This document shows positions 43,231 through 51,406 of a stretch of DNA of 64,000 nt, piece after piece (the first letter of the stretch is position 1; each line of letters opens with the position of its first letter). The notes beneath the pieces were generated by a model that saw only the letters and a program-made list of their open reading frames with translations, was not told the DNA's origin and ran no database searches. The stretch is from Brachybacterium timonense. GTDB lineage: Bacteria; Actinomycetota; Actinomycetes; Actinomycetales; Dermabacteraceae. A program made the translations under genes and the position numbers. The stretch covers positions 480,306-544,305 of the forward strand of contig NZ_LT984895.1 in the NCBI RefSeq assembly GCF_900258505.1, read 5' to 3'.

Positions 43231-44243
43231 CCGATATGACCTGCGCTCCTATCGAGGTCCTCGCCGTCGCCGATCCCGACCCCGGATTCCGCCGTCTGCT
43301 TCTGGCAGGAGCCGCGATCGATGAGGCCTGCCCGCTCCTGCGTCCCGGCCCCGACATCGTCGGTATCCAGCAAGCACTCGACGGGACCGGTGTGCGACCT
43401 GTCGCTGACGCGTTCGTGAAACTCCTCGTGCCCGCCCCCGGACGCGAGGTGATCGAGGTCGACGTCGACAGTCCGCTGCGTGAGCAGCTCCACCGCCTCG
43501 AGGTCGAGGAGGCCGGGTGGATGCGCACCTACACTGCACGCGCCGTCGCCCGGGTTCGCACCGAGCAGGGGGCTGTTCCCGCGATGCTGGTCGATGTCGC
43601 GCTGCACGGCGACCCCGAGGACGCCGAGGACCCTCACCAGGGCCCTGGGCTGCGCTGGGCGCGGGCCGCCCGCCCTGGCGACCGGCTCAGCATGCTGCTG
43701 CCCGGCCCTGACATCCCGGCGTGGTCAGCCTGGGCGCCGCAAGGTGCCACCGGCATCCTGGCCATCGGCGACGAGACAGCAGCCCCGGCACTCGTCTCCA
43801 TCGCTCTCGAGCTCGCAGCGGATCCGACCGCCCCACCAGCCGATGTGCTCATCGAGCTGCCCGCCGGCATCGGCCTCGCCGACACGGTGGATGCCGCGCT
43901 GTGCGCCGACGAGGGTCGTGTGCGACTGCGGGTGGGCAACCGCAGCGCGGGCGAGCGCGCCGGTGACTGGGCGATGCGCACCACCATCGACCTGTTGCGC
44001 CTGAACGTCGCCGCGGGGGAGGTCCTCTCCCGTCCCGCACCGGTGGCCTGCGGGCCGTTCCGCGAATGGTCGCTCGCGGAAGAAGCTCAGACCGTCGGCG
44101 GCCAGGACGTCCCCTATGTGTTCATCGCCGGGGAATCGGCCATGGTCCGTTCCCTGCGTCGGCTGGTCGTCGGGGATGCTGGCATCGATCGCAGCCGTGT
44201 CTCCTTCATGGGGTACTGGCGTGAGGGTCGCCCCGAGAGCTGA
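43227..44243 (+). CDS. Siderophore-interacting protein (ferric-siderophore reductase-like)
   Basis: 338 residues from GTG 43227 overlapping the ATPase stop. The SIP/ViuB family binds flavin and reduces or displaces iron from imported siderophores. Visible blocks: VKLLVPAPGREV, WMRTYTARAV (the R-x-Y-T flavin-binding motif), VDVALHG, ARAARPGDRL and, near the C-terminus, AGESAMVRSLRRLVVGDAGIDRSRVSFMGYWREGR, a typical SIP end. The middle is more divergent than in reference members. It releases iron after import by the upstream ABC system. Confidence 0.85.
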   Translation: MTDMTCAPIEVLAVADPDPGFRRLLLAGAAIDEACPLLRPGPDIVGIQQALDGTGVRPVADAFVKLLVPAPGREVIEVDVDSPLREQLHRLEVEEAGWMRTYTARAVARVRTEQGAVPAMLVDVALHGDPEDAEDPHQGPGLRWARAARPGDRLSMLLPGPDIPAWSAWAPQGATGILAIGDETAAPALVSIALELAADPTAPPADVLIELPAGIGLADTVDAALCADEGRVRLRVGNRSAGERAGDWAMRTTIDLLRLNVAAGEVLSRPAPVACGPFREWSLAEEAQTVGGQDVPYVFIAGESAMVRSLRRLVVGDAGIDRSRVSFMGYWREGRPES

Positions 44244-44293
44244 CCTCCACGGCGGAGGCGAAACACCGGGCAGCGCCTCAGCCTGTGTGGTGC

Positions 44294-44321
44294 TGGACAC
44301 CTTCTGGCCGGTGAGTATGAC
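44294..44321 (+). promoter_or_regulatory. Promoter of the methionine importer operon
   Basis: TGGACA at 44294-44299 and TATGAC at 44316-44321 with a 16-base spacer. The predicted start is around 44327, which is the GTG of metN. No ribosome binding site lies between, so the transcript is probably leaderless. Confidence 0.5.
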
Positions 44322-44326
44322 GCCGT

Positions 44327-45391
44327 GTGAACGATGTCGTGCCTGGAACGGCCGCAGGTGGTCCACTGTCGGCTGTGATCGTTCTGGAGCAGCTCACCAA
44401 GAGATTCCCGGCGCCGGATGGCGGTGACCCCGTCACGGCGCTCGACGGCGTGGACCTGCACGTGCGCAGGGGCTCGATCCACGGCATCGTCGGCCGCTCC
44501 GGTGCCGGCAAGTCGACCCTCATCCGCTGCCTGACCGGTCTGGAACGCCCCACCTCCGGCCGCGTCGAGATCGACGGCGTGGACATCGCCCGCCTCGACG
44601 GAGCTGCCCTGCGCCAGGCGCGCCGACGGATCGGCATGGTCTTCCAGCACGCGAATTTGCTGGATTCCCGCACAGCGGCGCAGAACATCGCCCATCCGCT
44701 GGAGATCGCGAAGGCAGATCCGGCACACCGCCGGCAGCGTGTTGCCGAGCTCGTCGACCTCGTCGGACTTACCGGCCGGGAGCACAACCACCCCGCGCAG
44801 CTTTCCGGCGGGCAGATCCAGCGCGTCGGCATTGCCCGCGGTCTCGCCGCGGAACCGCAGGTGCTGCTGTGCGACGAGCCCACCAGCGCACTGGACCCGT
44901 CCACGACCCGCCAGATCCTCGATCTCATCCGCGACCTGCGGGATCGACTCGGGATCACGGTCGTGATCATCACCCACGAGATGAGTGTGGTGCGCGAGAT
45001 CTGCGATGATGTCACGCTGCTCGTGGATGGCCGCGTGGCCCAGAGCGGATCCCTGCTGGAGGCCGCTTCCGATCCGACGAAGCCGCTGGCCGCTGAGCTC
45101 ATCCCGCTGCCGCCGGCCCCCACCGGTATCGACGCCGTCGCCGTGGACTGCGACTACGGCCGGAGCACGCGGGTGCATTCCGCCCAGGACATCGTCGACA
45201 TCGCCGGCACCTACGACGCCGAGGCGACGATCGTCGCCGGCACGATCGAGACGATCAGCGGCGTCCAGGTGGGCCGGGTGCAGATCACCCTGCGCAACCG
45301 CGACCACACCGCCATCTCCCGCCCCGGCCTCGAACGTTTCCTGGATGAGCTGCGCGAAGCCGACGTCGTCGCCACGGAGGTGACCCGATGA
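44327..45391 (+). CDS. metN: Methionine ABC importer ATPase
   Basis: 354 residues. Walker A GRSGAGKST, FQHANLLDSRTAAQNI (the MetN-type Q-loop region), signature LSGGQIQRVGIARGL, Walker B LLCDEPTSALDP and H-loop ITHEMSVVREICD are present. The C-terminal domain (about 270-354) is the NIL regulatory domain that binds methionine and inhibits transport. GTG 44327 has no ribosome binding site; GTG 44372 is a shorter alternative that removes a non-conserved leader. The next gene overlaps its stop (45388-45391). Confidence 0.9.
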   Translation: MNDVVPGTAAGGPLSAVIVLEQLTKRFPAPDGGDPVTALDGVDLHVRRGSIHGIVGRSGAGKSTLIRCLTGLERPTSGRVEIDGVDIARLDGAALRQARRRIGMVFQHANLLDSRTAAQNIAHPLEIAKADPAHRRQRVAELVDLVGLTGREHNHPAQLSGGQIQRVGIARGLAAEPQVLLCDEPTSALDPSTTRQILDLIRDLRDRLGITVVIITHEMSVVREICDDVTLLVDGRVAQSGSLLEAASDPTKPLAAELIPLPPAPTGIDAVAVDCDYGRSTRVHSAQDIVDIAGTYDAEATIVAGTIETISGVQVGRVQITLRNRDHTAISRPGLERFLDELREADVVATEVTR

Positions 45392-46092
45392 CCGACCTGT
45401 TCGAGACCCTGCAGGGCCCGGTGTTCACCGGCCTCGACGCGAACTTCAGCATCTGGACGAACACCCTGATCACCCTCTACATGACCGTCCTGACCATGCT
45501 GTTCACCACGCTGATCGGTGTGCCGCTGGGCGTGCTGCTGTTCGAGACCACGGGCTCACGCAACCCCCGCGTGCGTCGCCTGCACGACGTCCTCGGATTC
45601 ATCGTGAACGTCGGCCGGTCCTTCCCGTTCATCATCCTGATCATCGCCCTGCTGCCGGTGACCAGGCTCGTGGTCGGCAGCGTGACCGGTCCGAATGCGG
45701 CGGTGTTCGCCCTGACGGTCTCCGCCATCCCGTTCCTGGCGCGACTGGTGGAGATCAACCTGCGCGAGATCCCCGCCGGGAAGATCGAGGCGGTGCGCAT
45801 GATGGGCGCCACCCGCTCCCAGGTGATCCGCCAGGTGCTGCTGCCGGAAGCCCTTCCCGGCCTGATCGGTTCCCTGACCACCACGGCGATCGCCGTCATC
45901 GGCTACACCGCGATGGCCGGTGCCGTCGGCGGTCAAGGCCTCGGCGACCTCGCCATCCGCATGGGCTACAACAGCTACGACACCGTGGTCATGACAGCCA
46001 CCGTGCTGGTGCTCGTGCTCATCGTCATCACCATCCAAGCGATCGGCTCTCGCTGTGCTCGCGCCGTCGATCATCGCGCCCGCAACACCTGA
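45388..46092 (+). CDS. metI: Methionine ABC importer permease
   Basis: 234 residues with five to six membrane helices. The MetI hallmarks are FIVNVGRSFPFIILIIALLP, IPFLARLVEINLREIPAGKIEAVRMMGATRSQVI (the EAA loop) and YTAMAGAVGGQGLGDLAIRMGYNSYD. Length is slightly above the usual 217-220 residues. It forms a homodimeric channel with MetN. ATG 45388 overlaps the metN stop (ATGA). Confidence 0.92.
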   Translation: MTDLFETLQGPVFTGLDANFSIWTNTLITLYMTVLTMLFTTLIGVPLGVLLFETTGSRNPRVRRLHDVLGFIVNVGRSFPFIILIIALLPVTRLVVGSVTGPNAAVFALTVSAIPFLARLVEINLREIPAGKIEAVRMMGATRSQVIRQVLLPEALPGLIGSLTTTAIAVIGYTAMAGAVGGQGLGDLAIRMGYNSYDTVVMTATVLVLVLIVITIQAIGSRCARAVDHRARNT

Positions 46093-46116
46093 CCCGAACC
46101 CACCACAAGGAGCATC

Positions 46117-46965
46117 ATGTCCGCGTTCACCCGACGCACCCTGCTGACCGCCTCGGCCGGCGCTGCCGCTCTCGCCCTGTCCTCGTGCGGCCTGGCTGGC
46201 GGAAAGGACGAGGGGCCGACGGAGAAGGACGGTGTCACGACCATCGTCGTCGGCGCTTCCCCGAAGCCGCATGCCGAGATCCTGCAGTTCGTCCAGGACG
46301 AGCTCGCGCAGGAGGCGGGGCTGTCCCTGAAGATCACCCAGTACACCGACTACCAGATCCCCAACCAGGCACTGAACGACGGTGATCTGGACGCGAACTT
46401 CTACCAGACCCCGAATTTCCTCGAGCAGCAGGAGAAGGAGAAGGGCTACGAGTTCCACGGCTTCGAGGGCATCCACGTCGAGCCGATGGGCCTGTACTCG
46501 GACTCGCTCGCGTCGCTGGACGAGGTGCCCGACGGCGCCAAGGCCGCGATCGCCAATGACCCGGCCAACACCGGTCGAGGTCTGGCACTGTTCGAAGCAG
46601 CGGGCCTGATCACGCTGAAGGAGGGCGTCGACGTCATCTCCGCGACCCCTGCCGACATTGCGGAGAACCCCAAGAACATCGAGTTCACCACGCTCGAGGC
46701 CGCCCAGATCGCCCGCTCGCTCGGCGATGTGGACCTCGGGGCGGTCAACGGCAACTACGCGCTCGAGGCGGGGAAGTCCCCGAAGGACGACTCGCTGTTC
46801 CTCGAGCCGGGCGAGGACAGCCCCTACGGCAACATGCTCGTGGTGCGCGAGGCCGATAAGGACAATGAGGCCCTCGTGAAGCTGAATGAGCTGCTGCACT
46901 CCGACGAGGTCAAGGCGTTCATCGAGGAGACCTACAGCGACGGTTCGGTCATCCCGGCGTTCTGA
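46117..46965 (+). CDS. metQ: Methionine-binding lipoprotein (MetQ/NlpA family)
   Basis: 282 residues. The signal has a twin-arginine start (TRRTLL) and a lipobox LSSC with Cys24. The mature NlpA fold shows IVVGASPKPHAEIL, QYTDYQIPNQALNDGDLDANFYQ and AIANDPANTGRGLALFEAAGLI, all diagnostic of methionine-binding proteins, plus VNGNYALEAG. GGAGCATC precedes ATG 46117. It delivers D/L-methionine to MetNI. A strong hairpin terminator follows. Confidence 0.93.
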   Translation: MSAFTRRTLLTASAGAAALALSSCGLAGGKDEGPTEKDGVTTIVVGASPKPHAEILQFVQDELAQEAGLSLKITQYTDYQIPNQALNDGDLDANFYQTPNFLEQQEKEKGYEFHGFEGIHVEPMGLYSDSLASLDEVPDGAKAAIANDPANTGRGLALFEAAGLITLKEGVDVISATPADIAENPKNIEFTTLEAAQIARSLGDVDLGAVNGNYALEAGKSPKDDSLFLEPGEDSPYGNMLVVREADKDNEALVKLNELLHSDEVKAFIEETYSDGSVIPAF

Positions 46966-46972
46966 GTGCTCG

Positions 46973-47002
46973 GGGCGGCCGCGGAAAGGTGAGCGGCCGC
47001 CC
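46973..47002. terminator. Bidirectional terminator between metQ and the response regulator
   Basis: GGGCGGCCGC at 46973-46982 and GCGGCCGCCC at 46993-47002 form a perfect 10-bp stem with a 10-base loop between two convergent gene ends. Confidence 0.65.
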
Positions 47003-47004
47003 GC

Positions 47005-47622
47005 TCAGATCCAGCCGTGCCGTCGGGCGATCGCGACGGCCTCGTGCCGGTTCGCGGCCTGCAGCTTCGCCTGCGCGTTGGACAGATAGTTCCGGACCGT
47101 GCCCGGCGCGAGGTGGGCGCGCCGCGCGATCTGCTCAATCGAGGCGCCGTCGGCCGCGAACTCGAGCACATCTGATTCGCGCGGCGTGAGCGGGGACTGG
47201 CCGGAGGAGATCGTCTCGGCTGCGAGCTCCGGATCGATCGCGCGGCGCCCCTCGGCGATGCTGCGGACGGCCGACGCCAGCTGATCGGCGGACGCCGTCT
47301 TCGGCAGGAAACCCAGCACCCCGGTCTCGAGGGCACGCTTGAGGTAGCCCGGTCGCGGATGCGAGGTGAGGATCATGCATCGCGTGCCGGGGGAGACCTC
47401 CTGGGCCTGAGCACAGACTTCCAGGCCATCGCCATCGGGCAGCTGCAGATCCACCACGGCCACATCGGGTGTGTGCTCACGCAGCGCCGCCGTGCCAGAG
47501 GCGAGGTCCGACGCTTCGGCAACCACGTGCAGGTCCTCTTCGAGGTCCAGCATGGCGGCCAGGGCACCACGGATCAGGTGCTCATCGTCGATCAGGATGA
47601 TGCGCAGCGGGTCGGAGCTCAC
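47005..47622 (-). CDS. LuxR-family response regulator (DesR/NarL type)
   Basis: 205 residues. Receiver domain (1-120) with Asp58 as phosphoacceptor, acidic pair DDE at 12-14 and a conserved Lys in LPKTAS. C-terminal LuxR helix-turn-helix at about 140-200 with LTPRESDVLEFAADG, IEQIARRAHLAPGTVRNYLSNA. GTG 47622 overlaps the kinase stop (GTGA). Last gene of a four-gene minus-strand unit encoding an ABC exporter and its two-component system, so it probably activates that exporter in response to a membrane signal or antibiotic. Confidence 0.92.
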   Translation of the reverse strand: MSSDPLRIILIDDEHLIRGALAAMLDLEEDLHVVAEASDLASGTAALREHTPDVAVVDLQLPDGDGLEVCAQAQEVSPGTRCMILTSHPRPGYLKRALETGVLGFLPKTASADQLASAVRSIAEGRRAIDPELAAETISSGQSPLTPRESDVLEFAADGASIEQIARRAHLAPGTVRNYLSNAQAKLQAANRHEAVAIARRHGWI

Positions 47623-48995
47623 GGTTCCTCCTGGGGTGTGGCCATGCTGGGTGGTGCCGTATCGGAGTCGACGATGAGCTCCACGGTGACACGATCCTGA
47701 TGCTGCCGGGCATGGAGCCGACGGCCCGGCCCGATGCGTTCGCGCAGACCGGTGAGGCCGGCGCCGGCCGGCAAGTCAACCGGAGTTTCTGCGGCACCCT
47801 CCCGGGGTGGGGCGCCGTCATTCGTCACCCGCAGCCCACCCGGATGCAGCGTGATCTCGACACGGCGTGGATGGGCATGGCGCAGCAGGTTCGTGCCCGC
47901 CTCACGCAGCGTCCACGCTGCCGCCTCGGCGTGAGCAGCTGGAACATCCTCTACCGCGCCGTCGAGGTGGGTTCCGATCCCGGCTGAACGCAGCAGGGAC
48001 AGCGTGCCCTGCAGCTCCGCGACCAGGTCAGCGCTGCGATAGCCGCGCACGAGAGCCCGCATCTCCGCGAGGGACCCGCGGGCGGTGTCGGCGATGGTGC
48101 GGGCGTGCACGGCGGCCCGCGGATCACCGCGTTCGGCCAGGCGCGTGACCAGCTCGGCGGTCACAGCGATGGTGGAGAGGTCCCGCCCCATCACGTCGTG
48201 CACGTCGCGGCTGAAGCGCAGCCGCTCTTCCGCGAGCGCCAGACGCCCTTCGACGGCCCGAGCCTCACCGACCTCGCGCACGAGCTCCAGCAGCCACAGG
48301 GAGCTGCGGATCGCGAGCGTCGCGGCCAGCACGAAGCTCGCCATCGGCAGGGCTTCCCGCCAGGTCAGCCCGAGCACCATGGCGAGAAGGGGGACGGCGG
48401 CCGCCGGGACGAGGGATGCCTGCCAGGGCATCTGCGTGCTGGGGATCATGGCTGCCGCCATCAGTGTCACCAGGCCCAGCAGAACCTGGGCGTCGGTGAG
48501 GCTGCCGTGAAGAAGGTGAACCAGGATGAGCAGCGCCGCGACCGCGCCCGGAAGCATGCACGGGACGGCGATGGTGCGCGAGATGCCAACGCCCTGCAGC
48601 CAGCGCCGGAACCACAGGTGCACGAAGGCACAGGTCGCGAGGACCTGCGCCACGAGCATGCCCAACAGGGCCGGGAATCGATCCAGCTGTGCGAGTGGAA
48701 CGACGGGGGAGGAGAGGAGCGCTACCAGCAGCAGGCCGACGACGACGGCGAGCACCGACCAGACCGTGTACCGCCAGAATGCCGTGAGCGGACGGGCCGC
48801 GGGGGACCCGGCCGGCGGTGAAGCCTCTGCGGGTGCAGGCTTCTCGGCATCGTGGAGCTCGGTCACGCTCCCGAGTCTGTCACGACCCTCCGCCGCGTCC
48901 GGGTCCACCGCCGCCGCGTCCGTTTTCACCTCCGCCGTGCCCGCTTTCACCTCCGCCGCGTCCGCGTTCACCTCCCCCGCGTCCGGGCCGTTCAC
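47619..48995 (-). CDS. Sensor histidine kinase (DesK/NarX-like, HisKA_3)
   Basis: 458 residues from GTG 48995, which overlaps the permease stop. The first 45 residues are low-complexity 7-residue repeats (EVNADAA, EVKAGTA, EVKTDAA, AVDPDAA) encoded by tandem 21-bp units. Five to six membrane helices follow (about 75-235), then the DHp helix RFSRDVHDVMG with His near 265 and a HATPase domain with reduced motifs (EAGTNLLRHAHP for the N-box, GAGLTGLRERI for the G-box). It probably senses a membrane-linked signal. GTG 48851 (VTELHDA) is a shorter alternative start that drops the repeats. Confidence 0.85.
   Translation of the reverse strand: MNGPDAGEVNADAAEVKAGTAEVKTDAAAVDPDAAEGRDRLGSVTELHDAEKPAPAEASPPAGSPAARPLTAFWRYTVWSVLAVVVGLLLVALLSSPVVPLAQLDRFPALLGMLVAQVLATCAFVHLWFRRWLQGVGISRTIAVPCMLPGAVAALLILVHLLHGSLTDAQVLLGLVTLMAAAMIPSTQMPWQASLVPAAAVPLLAMVLGLTWREALPMASFVLAATLAIRSSLWLLELVREVGEARAVEGRLALAEERLRFSRDVHDVMGRDLSTIAVTAELVTRLAERGDPRAAVHARTIADTARGSLAEMRALVRGYRSADLVAELQGTLSLLRSAGIGTHLDGAVEDVPAAHAEAAAWTLREAGTNLLRHAHPRRVEITLHPGGLRVTNDGAPPREGAAETPVDLPAGAGLTGLRERIGPGRRLHARQHQDRVTVELIVDSDTAPPSMATPQEEP
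48889..48993 (-). repeat. Tandem 21-bp repeats at the 5' end of the histidine kinase gene
   Basis: Four consecutive 21-bp units at 48889-48909, 48910-48930, 48931-48951 and 48952-48972, with a fifth, partly diverged one to about 48993. Each reads, on the minus strand, roughly GAGGTGAANGCGGACGCGGCG, so each contributes seven codons and a GGAGGTG or GCGGTG that could act as a start signal. All changes keep the frame. Confidence 0.85.
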
Positions 48996-49831
48996 CCGCG
49001 GGGCTCCCAGCGGAAGGTGCGCGCGACCAGCACGAGGCCGAGCGCGAGCCAACCCAGCAGCACCGCGGTCGGTGCGATCGCCGAACCCCACACCTGCGCG
49101 GTGGTCCGCGCCGCACCGTCGGCGTCCACGCCGAGCCATCCGGTGCGGGTCAGCTCAACGATCGCGGAGCTCGGAATCAGCCGCACCAGGCGGCCGAACC
49201 ACTCCGGCATGAGATCCAGCGGCACGACAGCGCCCGAACCGATGAGGAGCACCGCCATCAGCGGTAGCGAGGTCACCTGGGCGGCTTCCACGGTGCGCGT
49301 CATGGTGGCCGTCACGAGTGCGAGCGGCACCAGGACCACGGCGCCCAGCGCGACGCCGAGCACGATCATCAGAGGATGTGTTGGCAGCGGCAGGCCGAGC
49401 ATCGGCGTGGAGAACGCGCCCATCAGCAGGATCATCGTGACTGCGATGGTGAGTGCCGGCACCGCCGTCGAAGCCAGCACGGTCGCATCGGAGGCTTCAC
49501 CGGTGCGCAGGCGCTTGAGCACCAGGTCTTGTCGCCGCGCGACGTAGGCCGACAGCAGGTTGTAGTAGACGACGAACAGTAGCGCCATCACGATCATCAG
49601 CCCCATGGCTCCGGCCAGTGTCTCGGCCGGGACGCCGCGATTGACCAGGGGCAGCAGCAGGAAGGGGATCGCGACGGGCATCGTGATGGCGACGATCAGT
49701 TGCATCCGGTTGCGCAGCAGCAGGGTGAGCTCGGCTCGTGCGAGGCCCAGCAGGCGGAAGCCGGGGCGTCGAGAGGGACGATCCGTCATGGTGGTGGCGG
49801 TGGTCTGGGTGTCGTGTGCAGCAGTGGTCAT
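48992..49831 (-). CDS. ABC-2 type exporter permease
   Basis: 279 residues with six membrane helices in the ABC-2 layout: a basic N-terminus (LGLARAELTLLLRNRMQL), a first helix starting IVAITMPVAIPFLLL, and a last block SGAVVPLDLMPEWFGRLVRLIPSSAIVELTRTG, which matches the conserved end of drug/lantibiotic ABC-2 permeases. It works with the ATPase encoded upstream; ATG 49831 overlaps that gene's stop. The downstream histidine kinase starts within its stop codon. Confidence 0.88.
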   Translation of the reverse strand: MTTAAHDTQTTATTMTDRPSRRPGFRLLGLARAELTLLLRNRMQLIVAITMPVAIPFLLLPLVNRGVPAETLAGAMGLMIVMALLFVVYYNLLSAYVARRQDLVLKRLRTGEASDATVLASTAVPALTIAVTMILLMGAFSTPMLGLPLPTHPLMIVLGVALGAVVLVPLALVTATMTRTVEAAQVTSLPLMAVLLIGSGAVVPLDLMPEWFGRLVRLIPSSAIVELTRTGWLGVDADGAARTTAQVWGSAIAPTAVLLGWLALGLVLVARTFRWEPRG

Positions 49832-50808
49832 CGGGTGCCTCCGGTGGTGTCGGCCGACGGGTCAGTGCCGGCGATGTCGAGGAAGACGGATTCGAGGCTC
49901 GCGGCTCGGGCATCGAGGCGTTCGAGCGTCAGATCGTGCTCGTCGGCCCAGCGCAGCAACGCGCCCAGATCCCGTTGCAGATGGGCGGTCTGCAGCTGGA
50001 GGAGGTCGTGATCACGGGTGGCAGTGCCGCACAGATCCGGCAGGGCGGGCGCATGGCGGGGGATGATGGCCCGGATGCTCGCGGGGTGATCGGCGACCAC
50101 CTGGTCGACGGTGCCCTGCCGGACGATGCGACCGTGGTGCATGATCGCGAGCCGATCAGCGAGCTGCTCGGCTTCGTCGAGGTAGTGGGTGGTCAGGACG
50201 ATCGTGGTGCCTTTCTCCCGCTGCCGTCGCACGAGGTCCAGGGCACGGGAACGGGATTCGGGGTCCAGGCCGGTGGAGGGCTCGTCGAGGAACAGCAGCT
50301 CGGGATCCCCGGCGAGGGCGCAGGCCAGGTCCAGGCGCCGCACCTCGCCGCCGGAGAGGGAAGAGATGCGCGTCGAGGCGCGGTCGCTCATATCGACCTC
50401 CTCGAGCAGGGCGCCGACGGGCCGCGGCGTGCTCAGCGTGGAGCACCACATACTGAGTGCTTCGCGGGCGGTGAGATCGGCGGGGAAGCCGCCGGTCTGC
50501 AGCATGAGTCCCTGGCGGGGACGTACATGGCGGCGGTGCCGGTACGGGTCCCGGCCGAAGGCGCGCACCGTTCCCGAGCTGGCGGGGGCGAGCCCTTCGA
50601 GGACCTCCAGGGTGGAGGTCTTGCCGGCGCCGTTGGTGCCCAGCAGCGCGAAGAGTTCCCCGCGTGCGATCTCCAGGTCGATGCCGTCCACGGCGGTGAA
50701 CGCTGTGCGTCCGGTGCCGTAGCGGCGGGTGAGGTTCTGTGCGCTGAGCACGACTGTCTCGGGCATGGCAGGTTCGGTGGGTGCAGATGGGGTGGTCGAT
50801 GCGGTCAT
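49828..50808 (-). CDS. ABC exporter ATPase (ABC-2 / drug resistance type)
   Basis: 326 residues from ATG 50808, with GGGAGGACC upstream. Walker A GTNGAGKTS, Q-loop LMLQTGGFPADLTARE, signature LSGGEVRRLDLA, Walker B LLFLDEPSTGLDPESR and H-loop LTTHYLDEAEQLADR are all present. The C-terminal 90 residues form the small domain typical of CcmA/DrrA-type exporters. First gene of the four-gene unit (ATPase, permease, kinase, regulator), an arrangement like bacterial antibiotic-sensing/detoxification modules. Confidence 0.92.
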   Translation of the reverse strand: MTASTTPSAPTEPAMPETVVLSAQNLTRRYGTGRTAFTAVDGIDLEIARGELFALLGTNGAGKTSTLEVLEGLAPASSGTVRAFGRDPYRHRRHVRPRQGLMLQTGGFPADLTAREALSMWCSTLSTPRPVGALLEEVDMSDRASTRISSLSGGEVRRLDLACALAGDPELLFLDEPSTGLDPESRSRALDLVRRQREKGTTIVLTTHYLDEAEQLADRLAIMHHGRIVRQGTVDQVVADHPASIRAIIPRHAPALPDLCGTATRDHDLLQLQTAHLQRDLGALLRWADEHDLTLERLDARAASLESVFLDIAGTDPSADTTGGTR

Positions 50809-50870
50809 GGTGGTCCTCCCAGTCGAAGGGTGCAGCGCCCGATGCGGGGCAGCGGTGCACTCCGGCGTGA

Positions 50871-51173
50871 TCAGCGGTCGGCGCTGAACCAGCCGTGGCG
50901 CAGGGCACCCCAGACGAAGCGCGCGCCCATGACCACGATCACGAGACCGATGACGAAGCCCACGATGTGCAGCGGCGGCGCGATGACGAACAGCACGACG
51001 CCGGCGATAGCCAGCGAGATGACCGCGCACAGCAGTTCGCGGCTCATCGTGTGCGCCGGGGTGGCGGCCATGAGGTCCACCAGCAGGCCGCGGTCCTCGG
51101 TGGGACGCTCGGGGGCCCGGTCGGTGTCGGCGGCGGTCTCAGGGGCGGAACCGGTGTTGTGTGTCGTGTTCAT
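50871..51173 (-). CDS. Small membrane protein, 100 aa
   Basis: A disordered, charged N-terminus (1-40) is followed by two adjacent hydrophobic helices (about 45-68 and 70-92: AVISLAIAGVVLFVIAPPL, VGFVIGLVIVVMGARFVWG) and a short basic tail. No family recognised. ATG 51173 follows GGAGGC. It lies directly upstream of the ABC exporter operon on the same strand (62 bp gap) and may be cotranscribed with it. Confidence 0.6.
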   Translation of the reverse strand: MNTTHNTGSAPETAADTDRAPERPTEDRGLLVDLMAATPAHTMSRELLCAVISLAIAGVVLFVIAPPLHIVGFVIGLVIVVMGARFVWGALRHGWFSADR

Positions 51174-51325
51174 GCCTCCACACTCCCGGGTCGCGGGCGC
51201 TGGCAGTAGGGCGCCACATCACCTGGTCATGTGTGGTTCTCACAGCTCTGTGATGACAGATATCACGGGCCGCGCATCGACGGTCGTCTGCCGGAGACGG
51301 TCACAGCGCCGCGCTCTCGCCATGA

Positions 51326-51363
51326 CGAAGGGCTCCCCGTCCGAGTGAACGGGGAGCCCTTCG
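51326..51363 (-). terminator. Strong hairpin terminator after the oligopeptidase gene
   Basis: A 15-bp perfect stem (51326-51340 with 51349-51363, loop of 8 bases) centred on GGGCTCCCCGT/ACGGGGAGCCC. It lies 44 bases after the minus-strand peptidase stop. Confidence 0.75.
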
Positions 51364-51406
51364 AGCTCGGCGCCTGATCAGCGCCGTGCGGGATCAGGTC
51401 GGGGCG

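Noticed and set aside
44244-44326. SAM riboswitch upstream of metN
   Set aside because: Only about 80 bases separate the genes, and the predicted transcription start lies at the GTG, leaving no room for an aptamer.
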